This document shows positions 1 through 8,044 of a stretch of 56,262 nt of DNA, piece by piece. Numbering within the stretch: the stretch's first letter is position 1; every line of letters starts with the position of its first letter. The DNA is taken from contig JAAYBV010000030.1 in assembly GCA_012744475.1 (NCBI GenBank), positions 1 through 56,262 of the forward strand, in the 5' to 3' direction. This stretch comes from Phycisphaerae bacterium. Its GTDB lineage: Bacteria; Planctomycetota; Phycisphaerae; Sedimentisphaerales; Anaerobacaceae. The notes under the pieces are model-generated. The model was not told where the DNA came from. It saw only the letters and a list, made by a program, of their open reading frames with translations, and made no database searches. The translations under genes were made by a program, and so were the position numbers.

Positions 1-49
1 CCGACAGCCCTATCGACAAAAGCATCGCCCATCCCAGCAGTCGGCGCAT
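1..49 (-). CDS. 5' end of a gene for an exported protein, cut by the window edge
   Basis: Only the first 16 codons lie in the window. Read on the minus strand they start at an ATG at 49 and encode MRRLLGWAMLLSIGLS, which looks like the start of a signal peptide: two arginines followed by a hydrophobic core. A purine-rich stretch (GGGAAGGGAA) sits about 7 bases upstream as a possible ribosome binding site. The rest of the protein is outside the window, so no function can be given. A chance short ORF cannot be excluded. Confidence 0.45.
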   Translation of the reverse strand, partial: MRRLLGWAMLLSIGLS

Positions 50-263
50 GTCGCAGTTCCCTTCCCTTGGCATTCGCAGCAATCCACGAGGCCCCTGGCC
101 GAACCCCACTGCCCCCTCTTTCGACCACGCCCGCCTGTTCTCTTGAGCCAAACGCCCGGAACGCAAACGCGCATGGGGCGCCTCTTGCACGGACACACTC
201 TCTCACGAATTCATCATGCGTCGATCCAAAATCACGGCCCGGCCCCTATTCTCTTGATGATTA

Positions 264-947
264 TCAAAAGGGCTCACCCTCAACACGTCCCCTTCCCATA
301 GCATTCCGCAATCTGACCGGATCTGACGTGTTGCCGCTTCGGTCGTAGATGTAGGCCCACACCGCGACATCATTGGGTTCCGGAATGGAAATATACATTG
401 CTGGAGTCTTCGACTCACCTGCGGACTTGCGCGGAAGGTCCTCATACGATTCACTGTGCAGGACGTAGGCTTCCCAACGCTCAGTGTCTTTCCGCTGGTC
501 AGAGTCACGAGCTTGTACGGGGACCAGCAGATAGTTGAGCACGCCACTGAGTCGATCGTGCGCAAAGACAGGACACTCTTCGACAAAGCAGGTCTCGTGC
601 CCACTATCTGCAGTCCGTTCTTCGCGCATACCGACGCCAAGTACATCCCTGTCTTCATCATATACAGCCATGCGTAGAAACGGATCTTCACCTTCGCGCA
701 TGTCCGTCACCAGACCAGCTACAATCAACACGGGTTCGCGGTCCAAGACATTGTTCTGTCTCAGAGAGAGAGCCGCTGCGATACGCTCTTTTGCTTCGGG
801 ATACTTCATAGTCAAATCGATGCGCCGGAGTTCATCCGCAACGGTATCTGCGCCACTATCGCCTCGTGTGGCATACTTACACCCTGCAAATGCTATCGCG
901 CATAGGGCAACCGCCCATGCTGTCTTCGTGACTATTGGGATTGACAT
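264..947 (-). CDS. hypothetical lipoprotein
   Basis: A 227-residue protein of unknown function. The N-terminus (MSIPIVTKTAWAVALCAIAF, then AGCKYA) is a lipoprotein signal peptide with the acceptor Cys in a FAGC lipobox, so it should be anchored in an envelope membrane. The mature part is mixed alpha/beta and acidic, with no motif I recognise; a stretch near residues 165-200 (YISIPEPNDVAVWAYIYD) looks like beta strands. I chose the ATG at 947; in-frame GTG and TTG codons lie 6 and 9 bases further upstream and would lengthen the protein by two or three residues. It is transcribed in the same direction as the prepilin gene but is separated from it by about 295 bases with no gene, so it is probably a separate unit. 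Confidence 0.72.
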   Translation of the reverse strand: MSIPIVTKTAWAVALCAIAFAGCKYATRGDSGADTVADELRRIDLTMKYPEAKERIAAALSLRQNNVLDREPVLIVAGLVTDMREGEDPFLRMAVYDEDRDVLGVGMREERTADSGHETCFVEECPVFAHDRLSGVLNYLLVPVQARDSDQRKDTERWEAYVLHSESYEDLPRKSAGESKTPAMYISIPEPNDVAVWAYIYDRSGNTSDPVRLRNAMGRGRVEGEPF

Positions 948-1242
948 CGTCACCAACTTCTCATGTCACTATTTCACAATTCGGAAATTCAAGGACGCCG
1001 TAGAGTGGCCGTCCGTTACGCTGTTGTCTTCGCTCTGATTTGCGTTCTTACGCCAGAAATGAGGACTCCGTGTATGGTGCGTCTCTTCACGGACCAGCAT
1101 TCGGGACAACATACTCATTCCTCGTCGCGCCATCGGGCCGGAATGTGGGAACCTCTCTACGCATGGCTTCCCTTCGCATATTCGCGATACAGGCTACAGG
1201 GAAGCCTCGCCGGCGTCAAGGGCGGTTCTCAGGCACCGAGGA

Positions 1243-2004
1243 TCAGTTCTTATCGAGAGGGTCGTACCAGCGTTTGGGGACTTCTTCGCCGTTGGTCTCG
1301 TTCATGCTGGTGACGTGGCCGTCGAGCCAGAGGATGTTGAGGGTGCCGCCGGTCTCGAAGTTCCCCGACCGTCGGATGTTGTGGCGGAAGATGCCGCGGT
1401 ACCAGTTGTCGCGCCCACCGCCTTGCCGATAATGCGTCAGGTTGACGCCCCCGGGGTTGGCATAGAGCATGTCCGCCGTGGAATTCTCGATCCGCGGCTC
1501 CATGTGGTCGTGGGCCATGATGACCTCGGAGTGCCGGGGGATACGGATCGTGTTCTCCTTGGTCAGCCAGCCGTTGCCGGCATAGGCCGAAGTGTAGATC
1601 AGCTTGTGGTCCCCGCCGTACAGCAGGTCCTTCGCCAGCGTCTCGCAAAAATTGCGGAACGCCGCACAGCCGAAGACCTCTCGCTCTTTGGTGTACTCGT
1701 AGAAGGCGATCCCCCAATACGCCATGTCGGCCCCGGCTTTGAGGGGATTGCCGGCGGCGTCCCACCACAGGTGCCCGTTCGTGTTGCCGGAGTGCGTGTG
1801 AAAATCGGGCATCGTGAAGTCGTTGTCCTGGAGGTACATCATGATGCCCAGGCCGACCCCCTTGAGGTTGGCCCGGCAGGCCTGGTCGCGAGCCTGGTCC
1901 TTGACCCGGGCCAGCGCAGGCATGAGAATGGCCATGAGAACGGCGATGATCGAGATGACAACCAGCAGCTCAATGAGGGTGAAGGCTCGTGGGGTGCGCG
2001 TCAT
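1243..2004 (-). CDS. prepilin-type N-terminal cleavage/methylation domain protein (type II secretion pseudopilin-like)
   Basis: A 253-residue pseudopilin-like protein. The N-terminus has a short basic leader and then AFTLIELLVVISIIAVLMAI, the class III signal cut by prepilin peptidase, with Glu at mature position 5 and one long hydrophobic helix. The residue before the cut is Ala rather than the usual Gly. Near the C-terminus, ILWLDGHVTS matches the DGH/DGS signature common in planctomycete pseudopilins. Several His, Trp and Tyr residues fill the globular part. The ATG at 2004 has AGGAGA about 9 bases upstream. A sigma70-like promoter lies at 2067-2094. Planctomycetes carry dozens of such isolated pseudopilin genes whose specific roles are mostly unknown. 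No other secretion genes flank it, so its partners must lie elsewhere. Confidence 0.9.
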   Translation of the reverse strand: MTRTPRAFTLIELLVVISIIAVLMAILMPALARVKDQARDQACRANLKGVGLGIMMYLQDNDFTMPDFHTHSGNTNGHLWWDAAGNPLKAGADMAYWGIAFYEYTKEREVFGCAAFRNFCETLAKDLLYGGDHKLIYTSAYAGNGWLTKENTIRIPRHSEVIMAHDHMEPRIENSTADMLYANPGGVNLTHYRQGGGRDNWYRGIFRHNIRRSGNFETGGTLNILWLDGHVTSMNETNGEEVPKRWYDPLDKN

Positions 2005-2066
2005 GATGTCGGATTCTCCTCAACGGAGGCCATCCGCATCCTGACAGACAGCCATCCACATCAATG

Positions 2067-2094
2067 ATAGTATTCCCCATCCCAGCCGCGTCAA
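2067..2094 (-). promoter_or_regulatory. predicted sigma70-type promoter of the prepilin-like gene
   Basis: On the minus strand, TTGACG (2094-2089) and TACTAT (2072-2067) are separated by 16 bases, upstream of the prepilin-like start at 2004. It is a sequence match only; the start site is not known. Confidence 0.5.
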
Positions 2095-2109
2095 CACCCC
2101 CATAATACA

Positions 2110-2139
2110 CCAAGCGGCCTGCACCCGCAAGCCGCTTGG
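2110..2139 (-). terminator. inverted repeat downstream of the beta-helix gene, possible terminator
   Basis: CCAAGCGGC (2110-2118) and GCCGCTTGG (2131-2139) form a perfect 9-bp stem with a 12-base loop, 50 bases past the stop of the 912-residue gene and upstream of the prepilin promoter. There is no clear T run after it, so intrinsic termination is only a suggestion. Confidence 0.4.
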
Positions 2140-2188
2140 CGAGAAGATCGGATTTAAGCTAGAACGCTCGGCGAGGCGTCGCCGGAGA

Positions 2189-4927
2189 CTACTTGCGGTC
2201 CTCCTGGGTCGTAGAGGCGTTCTTGCCCTGCCAGAGCCCGGACGACCGCACCTCGACGGAGTCGATATAGATCTTCAGGGTGTGTCCCTTGATCGCCGTG
2301 TCGAGCAGGAGGTCCTGCTGCCGGCGACTCCAATGGAACGGTCCATCCATCTGGACGTCCACGCGATCGGGATAGGCCGAGTCGTCGATCGTCGCGGCAC
2401 CGTCCAGCTCGTACTCCGTGGCGACACCGGTCAGGTTCACGTCGAACTTGCCCCCATCCACGACTCCCGAACCGGCGATTCGATACGTGTCGTCATCCGA
2501 GGCCTCTTCGGCGCCGGCAGCCGTCGGGAATGACAGGCTCCTGGACTCGATGGCGTACGGGCCTCTCGGCGCCAGGGCGTCGAAGAACCCGTTGAGCGCC
2601 AGCGCCACCGGCAGATCGACCACTCCCGCATCGGCGAGGGTGATGGTGGTGGCGTGCTCGACGAATTCGCTTTCGATATGGAACTCGCTCATTTCGGCAG
2701 TCATCGCCTCGAAGTCCACGGTCAATTGCATACGTCCGGCCGCCGGCGTAAATGTGACGGTCGCATTGTCGAGGCGGGCCTCCTGACCATCGACATAGGC
2801 CTTCAACTGGACCACGAAGGAGGCAGCGTCGCTTCCGCCGGTCAGCGCGTAGACGGCAGCGGAGTCGGACGGCGTCGGCGTCTCCGGGTCCTCGACTTCG
2901 TCCGGCTCGTCAAAGGCATACCAGACCACGCCTTCAAAGGCCCACATGGCGGTGTTGGCGCGATACTGCTCCTTCTCGGTCTCGTCGATGGTGTAGAAGT
3001 GACCGCCGAGCCGATCCGACCAGAAGCGATACACCGGCTTGGTCCCCTGCGGCTGGCTGCCCTCGGGGTACGCGTAGAATGCGATGCCTTCGAACGCCCA
3101 CACATCCGAGGTGTACTGCGTCAGGAGGCGATTCTTCTCACTCTCGCTGATGGTGTAGAGATGGCTGGAGAGCTTCGCCGACCAGAATCGATAGACCGGC
3201 TTGAGTGTGGCGACCACGGCGCTGCGGTAGACGTAGTATGCCGTGCCTTCGAACTGCCACGGACCGGAGGTCTGGCCGATCAGGTTGTCTTTCTCGCTTT
3301 CGCTGGCCGTGTACAGGTACTTGTTGGTCTGGCGCGAACGGAACCGATAGACGGGCACGAGGTTCTGGGACTCGTAGGCGCCCATGTCGGCCGCCGCATC
3401 GGCAACGCGAGTCCTTCCGTCGAGATCGGTCTCGCCGGCGATGGACGCATGCTCCGGATCGGCTGCATCGATGCAGGGCGAGGCATCGGACAGATGGTAG
3501 TCGCCGCTGACCCAGACCGCATCGGCATCGCCGGCTCGGGCGGCTACTTCCGTATCACGCGGGTCGGCCCAGTACCCCGCCTCAGCGAAGTGCGGATCGG
3601 CGGAGATGTTGCTGCGACTATCAAGACACGCGTTGTCTTCGATGTCGCAATAGAGCACATTGGCACAGTCCTGGCCGGCGATCTGGTCCAAGGCGTTGTC
3701 CCACAGAATCGAGTTGGTGACAGCCGTCTGGGCAGTGCAGGCCACGCCCCCGCCAGAACCCAGCGTCACGGCCTTCCCATCGACCACCTGCCCGAATGCG
3801 GCGTTGCCGACGATGGTGCAAAGGTCGATAACACCGGCCGAACAAAAGACGCCGCCGCCACGACCGGCCAGCGCGGTGACCGTCGTATCCACGGCGCCGC
3901 CGGCCAGCCCGGCGCGGTTGCCGGCGATCAGACTGCTTTGCATATCCAGCGAATCCTGGCAGAACAGGCCACCGCCGTGACCGCCCAAGCCGCCCAGGCC
4001 CTTGGTTCCGATGGTGCTGTCCCCGCCGGTCCCGGCCCGGTTGGCCTCGATAACGGTCGTGGCAACCGTGGCGCGCGAGCAGTAGATGCCCGCGCCGTGG
4101 CCGCCCTGACCGCCCTGCGACCCGCTGCCGCCCTGGCCGCAGGAGTTGTCGGCGATCGTGGAATCCGTCACCAGGAGCGAATCGCTGTGGATGCCGGCGC
4201 CATTGCCGCCACGTCCGGCAAGCACCTCGGAATTGCCTCCGGCGCCGGTTGTGTTCTCGGAAATGGTCGAATCAGACACGGACAATAGCGAGCTGACCGA
4301 GTAGATGCCCGCGCCGTCACCGCCGGCTCCGGCCAGCGTGTCTCGGGAATCGGCGCCGGCGCCTGTGGCGTTGCCGCTGACCAGACACGCCACAACCTCG
4401 ACGGTGGAAGCCTCACAGTGGATGCCGCCGCCGGCTCCGCCATCGGCCTGGCCTCTCTCCGAGCCGGCCAGAGTGCCGTTGCCGACGATGCGACAATGCT
4501 TCAATGCCAGCGTGCTGTTGCGGCAGTAGATCGCGCCGCCGGCCGAGGCAAGCCCATTGGTGATCGTCAGACCGGCGATTTCACCGGCGAAATCCACCGC
4601 GTAGAAGCCGCGATGAGGATCAGATTCCGCGCCGGCACAATCGATGATCGTCGATTCGACGACCGCCGGGTCTTCGGGGTCAGTGCTCTGAATCCGGATG
4701 GCCTTGCGCTGCAGACTGACGTCCTGGTTGCCCCGGCCGGTATACGTGCCGGGTTGGATGATGATGACGTCACCGTCAGTGCAGGCGTCGACCGCCGCCT
4801 GAATGTTCGCGAAGCCGGTCTTGCCGCTACCGCCCACGTAGACCGTGGCCGCAGACAACGAACCGCAAACACTCACCAGACACGCCAGCACAACCAGTAC
4901 AGACATACCACGGGGTCGGCAAAACAT
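2189..4927 (-). CDS. secreted right-handed beta-helix protein with three DUF5648-type repeats
   Basis: A 912-residue exported protein. It begins with a signal peptide (MSVLVVLACLVSVCGSLSAA; an alternative start is the Met at residue 8). Residues about 27-480 are a parallel beta-helix (pectin-lyase-like) region, opening with an NIQAAVDACTDGDVIIIQPG block and continuing through Gly/Ala-rich coils with repeated GGAG and GAGIY motifs. After a DMGAYE end-cap around residue 520 come three tandem copies of a module starting VYRFxS, with YLYT/HLYT/HFYT, then ESEK or ETEK, then an AFEG or QFEG motif, matching the DUF5648 pattern (about residues 523-690). The C-terminal part (about 700-912) is Ala/Asp-rich beta structure. 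AAGGAGGG precedes the ATG by 6 bases. The protein is probably surface-exposed and may bind or act on polysaccharide. No catalytic residues are assignable by eye. Confidence 0.88.
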   Translation of the reverse strand: MFCRPRGMSVLVVLACLVSVCGSLSAATVYVGGSGKTGFANIQAAVDACTDGDVIIIQPGTYTGRGNQDVSLQRKAIRIQSTDPEDPAVVESTIIDCAGAESDPHRGFYAVDFAGEIAGLTITNGLASAGGAIYCRNSTLALKHCRIVGNGTLAGSERGQADGGAGGGIHCEASTVEVVACLVSGNATGAGADSRDTLAGAGGDGAGIYSVSSLLSVSDSTISENTTGAGGNSEVLAGRGGNGAGIHSDSLLVTDSTIADNSCGQGGSGSQGGQGGHGAGIYCSRATVATTVIEANRAGTGGDSTIGTKGLGGLGGHGGGLFCQDSLDMQSSLIAGNRAGLAGGAVDTTVTALAGRGGGVFCSAGVIDLCTIVGNAAFGQVVDGKAVTLGSGGGVACTAQTAVTNSILWDNALDQIAGQDCANVLYCDIEDNACLDSRSNISADPHFAEAGYWADPRDTEVAARAGDADAVWVSGDYHLSDASPCIDAADPEHASIAGETDLDGRTRVADAAADMGAYESQNLVPVYRFRSRQTNKYLYTASESEKDNLIGQTSGPWQFEGTAYYVYRSAVVATLKPVYRFWSAKLSSHLYTISESEKNRLLTQYTSDVWAFEGIAFYAYPEGSQPQGTKPVYRFWSDRLGGHFYTIDETEKEQYRANTAMWAFEGVVWYAFDEPDEVEDPETPTPSDSAAVYALTGGSDAASFVVQLKAYVDGQEARLDNATVTFTPAAGRMQLTVDFEAMTAEMSEFHIESEFVEHATTITLADAGVVDLPVALALNGFFDALAPRGPYAIESRSLSFPTAAGAEEASDDDTYRIAGSGVVDGGKFDVNLTGVATEYELDGAATIDDSAYPDRVDVQMDGPFHWSRRQQDLLLDTAIKGHTLKIYIDSVEVRSSGLWQGKNASTTQEDRK

Positions 4928-5249
4928 GCGTAACCCTCCTTCTGAAGAAACCCTGAAAGTCGGATGGTCAAAAAACTGAGATTAAGTGCCATCCCGCGTG
5001 ATGTTCGTAACGCCGTTTTTTGCGTTTTTCACCCCCAGAAAGCGGCGTCCTTGCGCACCGGCAGCCTGAACGGCGCCGTCCCCATCTTTGATCCCTGCTC
5101 CGAGAAGACGATGGAAGAAACCTTGGCTACCCACCTGGATATTGTAGCAAATCCATCCTTCTTTGTCCAGTTCTTTCGCCTGGAGGCGTCGGCTCCACCA
5201 TAGGTCCGATAGTCGGCGTTCGACGTATTGGACCTGTGGCGCGGCGCGC
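4928..5249. other. intergenic, no gene seen
   Basis: This 322-base stretch lies between the SGNH hydrolase stop and the beta-helix gene start. It holds the strong AAGGAGGG ribosome binding site of the beta-helix gene next to its start. Short ORFs on both strands have no plausible ribosome binding site or recognisable content. I see no convincing promoter. Confidence 0.4.
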
Positions 5250-5957
5250 TTATCGGTCGTTGGGACCGCTCGAAGAGGATGCCAGGGCTTGTTTGAGAAT
5301 GGGCGCCAAAGCCTTGTTCCAGATGGCATAGCCCTGCGCGTTCAGGTGCAGCCGGTCTGCGAGAAAGAAACTGTCGTCCGGCTTGCCTTCGGAATCCAGC
5401 AAAGGCGTCGCCAGATCAGCGAAGAACAAGCGATCGCTCTTGGCGCAGAGGTCCCGGACGAGTTCGTTGGCTTTGTGCATTTCGGGCCAGAGCGCCCAGC
5501 GCTGCCCGCTGGGCTTGATTGTCACGAAGATGAGGCGCGTCCGGGGCAGTTCGGTGCCGACGCGATCGACGAACTTGCGATAATCCTCAAGGACGCGCTG
5601 CGCCGGCTTGCCGCCGGCCACGTCGTTGTCTCCGGCGTAGAAGACGATCACCTTGGGGCGGTACGGAAGGACGATACGGTCAAAGAAGTATAGGACGTCG
5701 GAAATGTGCGAACCGCCAAAACCCCGATTGATCACGGGCAGATTCGCAAAGCCCTCGCGCGTACGCCACATGCGGATGCTCGAAGAGCCGACGAACAGAA
5801 CCGGCTCGGCGGGAAACGCGTTCTTGCTGTCCCACTGCTCGAACGCCTCGATATCCCGGGCGAATCGGTTCGGATCGGGGTTTGTAGCGGGCACATCCGT
5901 TTGAGTAACGGCGAACATCGACAGGATCGACAACAGCAACAAGCCTGCTACAGACAT
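5250..5957 (-). CDS. SGNH/GDSL-family hydrolase, exported
   Basis: A 235-residue SGNH hydrolase. I start it at the ATG at 5957, preceded by GGAAAGG, because it opens a signal peptide (MSVAGLLLLSILSMFAV); the longer open frame upstream is not protein-like. The family blocks are visible: block I FVGSSSIRMW with the likely nucleophile Ser59, block II NRGFGGS (about 77-83), block III AGDND with Asn111, and block V DRLHLN with Asp201 and His204. The FxGSSSIRxW form is typical of the branch often found near carbohydrate-degradation genes and annotated as acylhydrolases or acetyl esterases. The substrate is unknown; an ester on polysaccharide in the periplasm is a reasonable inference. It lies downstream of nothing obvious and is transcribed away from the small-gene cluster at 6.1-8 kb. 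Confidence 0.88.
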   Translation of the reverse strand: MSVAGLLLLSILSMFAVTQTDVPATNPDPNRFARDIEAFEQWDSKNAFPAEPVLFVGSSSIRMWRTREGFANLPVINRGFGGSHISDVLYFFDRIVLPYRPKVIVFYAGDNDVAGGKPAQRVLEDYRKFVDRVGTELPRTRLIFVTIKPSGQRWALWPEMHKANELVRDLCAKSDRLFFADLATPLLDSEGKPDDSFFLADRLHLNAQGYAIWNKALAPILKQALASSSSGPNDR

Positions 5958-6117
5958 AAACCAGCCCTTTCCACACTTTGGCTCGCGAATCGCGAGAACC
6001 GAACCTTTCCTCCCTGTGGATCGTACATACAAGCGAAGGAGCACGCAAGGAGTATGTCTTCTTTGCGCCCCGATGGGCCGACTCTGTGTGCGGATCCTCC
6101 GAAACGTGCCGGGGGGC

Positions 6118-6145
6118 TTGACTTTTTTCAACGCCAGGGTATATT
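6118..6145 (+). promoter_or_regulatory. predicted sigma70-type promoter of the small-gene cluster
   Basis: TTGACT (6118-6123) and TATATT (6140-6145) are separated by 16 bases. Transcription would start near 6152, leaving about 60 bases before the small ORF at 6212 and then the genes at 6646, 7027 and 7791. Confidence 0.5.
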
Positions 6146-6211
6146 GCTCCTGGACGTGTGGCGTTGCGCAGAGAGAAAACCGTGATGCCAGGTCAAAAGG
6201 AGGTGTCAGGC

Positions 6212-6283
6212 ATGCTGAAAAGAACGAACGATCGAGGCGGTCGCCTCCGAATCGGACATACGATCGACTGGTGTTTCTTCTGA
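6212..6283 (+). CDS. possible 23-residue small protein or leader peptide
   Basis: ATG at 6212 follows AAAAGGAGG by about 8 bases and opens MLKRTNDRGGRLRIGHTIDW plus three more residues before TGA. An in-frame ATG at 6185 lies upstream of that ribosome binding site. A promoter match ends at 6145. The peptide is basic, with no known relative that I can name. The translation signals are better than chance, but the length makes this uncertain. Confidence 0.3.
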   Translation: MLKRTNDRGGRLRIGHTIDWCFF

Positions 6284-6645
6284 CGCTGCGAGGTGCACGA
6301 ATGAGAACCTGCATGGATTATATCCTCACCGCAGTCGGTTTAGTGTGCAAGCAAAGGCTGAACTGCGTGTATCCGTGCAACCCTGCCGGACCCGCCTTCG
6401 ATAGCAAGCATCCTCATCTGCCGAGAAACGAAGATCTGCTCGCAAACCCCTCGTCCGCGGCAGATCGCTCGTAGGGCTCGCATCCCCTCGCACAGGACCG
6501 TATCACAGCGCATGAGGGATGCGCATCGGTCTGCCACCGCCTGAACCGGAGAACACGCACCCCGCATTTCCGGCGGATTGTCCGCGCGCCCATGGCCGCA
6601 AGGACCTCGCGGAAATGCATCACCACAGGATGGGAGTGTCGAGCA

Positions 6646-6930
6646 ATGGCCAAGTGGAAGATTGAACTGAAGGATGTGGGGCCCGGAAGGGCCTGTGAAA
6701 CCGTGGTGGTGGAAGCGGAGAACCTGGTCAAAGCCAAGGTGCACGCGATGCGGGCCTGCCGCAGGCACCTGCCCGGCGGCGACATCTACCTCGAGGCCGA
6801 GGGCCATTACCGGTACCTCGTCATTTACAACCTGGACGAGGTCGGCGAGGTCCAGTTGACGTGCCTGGACGCCCGCTCACGCGGCGCCGCGCAACCGCGG
6901 CAGGTCCAGGAATCCGAATCACTGACGTAG
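6646..6930 (+). CDS. small hypothetical protein, 94 residues
   Basis: I start this at MAKWKIELKD (ATG 6646, GGGAG about 9 bases upstream) rather than at 6592, where there is no ribosome binding site. The first 75 residues have well-patterned beta strands (KWKIELKDV, ETVVVEAENL, YRYLVIYNL, EVQLTCLD) with a helix containing AKVHAMRACRR, so it looks like a real small folded domain followed by a disordered tail. I do not recognise the family. It precedes the Rnk-like gene in the same direction by 96 bases, so the two may be co-transcribed. Confidence 0.6.
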   Translation: MAKWKIELKDVGPGRACETVVVEAENLVKAKVHAMRACRRHLPGGDIYLEAEGHYRYLVIYNLDEVGEVQLTCLDARSRGAAQPRQVQESESLT

Positions 6931-7026
6931 CGTGCAGAAGCGCGCATCGCATCCCGGGCGATATCACAGCTGCAACGACGGGCACCCTCGCAAATGGAGC
7001 GGGGCGTGCAGAAAGGAGATGCTGCC

Positions 7027-7728
7027 ATGACCGAGAGACGGGTACAGCAATTGATCGCCAAGGCTCTCACGTCTGCCAACGTTGACCGAGCGAAGTACTA
7101 CCACATGTGCTGGTGGGAAGGCCGACTGCGATGTCTTCACGTCCACCACACCAAAGACGTGCACCCGGTCTTCTTTGCCGCCCCTGGAGAGGTGTTTGCG
7201 GAAACACTGAATCCGCACCAATGGCAACTGCTGACCGATCGTATCATGGCTTTCCGTCGGAGCCACAATCTCGCACCAAACCGCTGGCGGCCACCCGGGG
7301 CGCTGCGCGGCCGCGGCGCGTCCCGGCAGAGGCCCAGGGTCACCGGATTCGACGCCCAGCGTCTACGCCGGCTGCTGAGCGGCAATCCCCGTGCCCCACT
7401 TGCCACCAGGGCATGTTTGGACCGACTGGAGCACTTGCTGGAGACAGCCGACACGGTCGCGCCCGAGGAAATACCGCGCGACGTGGTCACGATGAACTCG
7501 CGAGTCCATCTGAAGGATCGCAACCACGAAGATGCCCAGAGGAGCATCTCCCTGGTCTTCCCCGCGGACGCGGCAATAGACGCGGGTCCTGAAACGGCCA
7601 AGGTCTCCGTGCTGACGCCGATCGGCTTGGCCATCCTCGGGCGGCGCGTCGGCGACCGCGTGGAAGGCCGCATCCGAATCCAGGACTTGCCGTACCAGCC
7701 GGAAGCGGCCGGACATTTCGATCTGTAG
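7027..7728 (+). CDS. Rnk-like (GreA/GreB C-terminal domain) protein with an extra N-terminal domain
   Basis: A 233-residue protein. Residues about 106-219 match the Rnk (regulator of nucleoside diphosphate kinase) family: a short helical hairpin (FDAQRLRRLL ... LDRLEHLLE), then VVTMNSRVHLKD, ISLVFPADA and VSVLTPIGLAILGRRVGD, which form the GreA/GreB C-terminal FKBP-like fold. Such proteins bind RNA polymerase near the secondary channel. The first 85 residues are an added domain (YYHMCWWEGRLRCLHVHHTK, then VFAETLNPHQWQLL) that I cannot assign; a basic Pro/Arg/Gly linker (about 88-104) joins them. Canonical Rnk is about 136 residues, so this is an N-terminal fusion. Start at ATG 7027, with AAAGGAG about 8 bases upstream; an upstream in-frame ATG at 6994 is less likely. 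Confidence 0.8.
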   Translation: MTERRVQQLIAKALTSANVDRAKYYHMCWWEGRLRCLHVHHTKDVHPVFFAAPGEVFAETLNPHQWQLLTDRIMAFRRSHNLAPNRWRPPGALRGRGASRQRPRVTGFDAQRLRRLLSGNPRAPLATRACLDRLEHLLETADTVAPEEIPRDVVTMNSRVHLKDRNHEDAQRSISLVFPADAAIDAGPETAKVSVLTPIGLAILGRRVGDRVEGRIRIQDLPYQPEAAGHFDL

Positions 7729-7790
7729 CTGGATGCAGGCAATCTTCCGACAACGAATACGCACAACAGCAGTGCAGAAAGGAGTCATCC

Positions 7791-7979
7791 ATGGCTCACG
7801 CTCTGAACTGGCGAGATCGTCGCGGCTCCGCCAAGGGCCGACCTCCGCCGGCGACGCAGACGGATTTTGCCCCACCCGACTTGTCGGGGACTGGCAGACA
7901 TCGGCGCGAAGGCAGTCTCCAACGCGGCTCGAAACACCCGATGCCGGCGCGGCGGGGTTGGGGCAACGCGTCCAACTGA
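7791..7979 (+). CDS. possible small basic protein, 62 residues
   Basis: ATG 7791 follows AAAGGAG by 7 bases, in the same CAGAAAGGAG context seen before the Rnk-like gene, which argues for translation. The product (MAHALNWRDRRGSAKGRPPP and on) is rich in Arg, Gly and Pro and is likely disordered. It has no motif I know, and the composition could also be that of a chance GC-rich frame. It lies 62 bases after the Rnk-like gene and would be the last member of that cluster. Confidence 0.4.
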   Translation: MAHALNWRDRRGSAKGRPPPATQTDFAPPDLSGTGRHRREGSLQRGSKHPMPARRGWGNASN

Positions 7980-8044
7980 CGGATATGCAATGATGCGGGT
8001 CGGCGGAGTGAAGCCGACCTGCCGGATAAAGGATACCCCCTATT

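Larger units (their letters stand above)
5958..6645. other. divergent intergenic region with palindrome, promoter and a possible leader ORF
   Basis: A 688-base stretch between the SGNH gene (minus) and the small-gene cluster (plus). It contains a 15-base perfect dyad (CTCGCGAATCGCGAG, 5982-5996) in the SGNH leader, a good promoter match at 6118-6145 on the plus strand, and a 23-codon ORF at 6212 behind AAAAGGAGG. The remaining open frames, including a 152-codon plus-strand one, lack ribosome binding sites and protein-like composition. Confidence 0.45.

Noticed and set aside
2654-4288. 544-codon plus-strand open frame opposite the beta-helix gene
   Set aside because: It mirrors the Gly/Ala-rich repeats of the real gene and shows no signal peptide or domain.
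6016-6474. 152-codon plus-strand open frame
   Set aside because: It has no ribosome binding site, begins upstream of the predicted promoter, and its composition is not protein-like.
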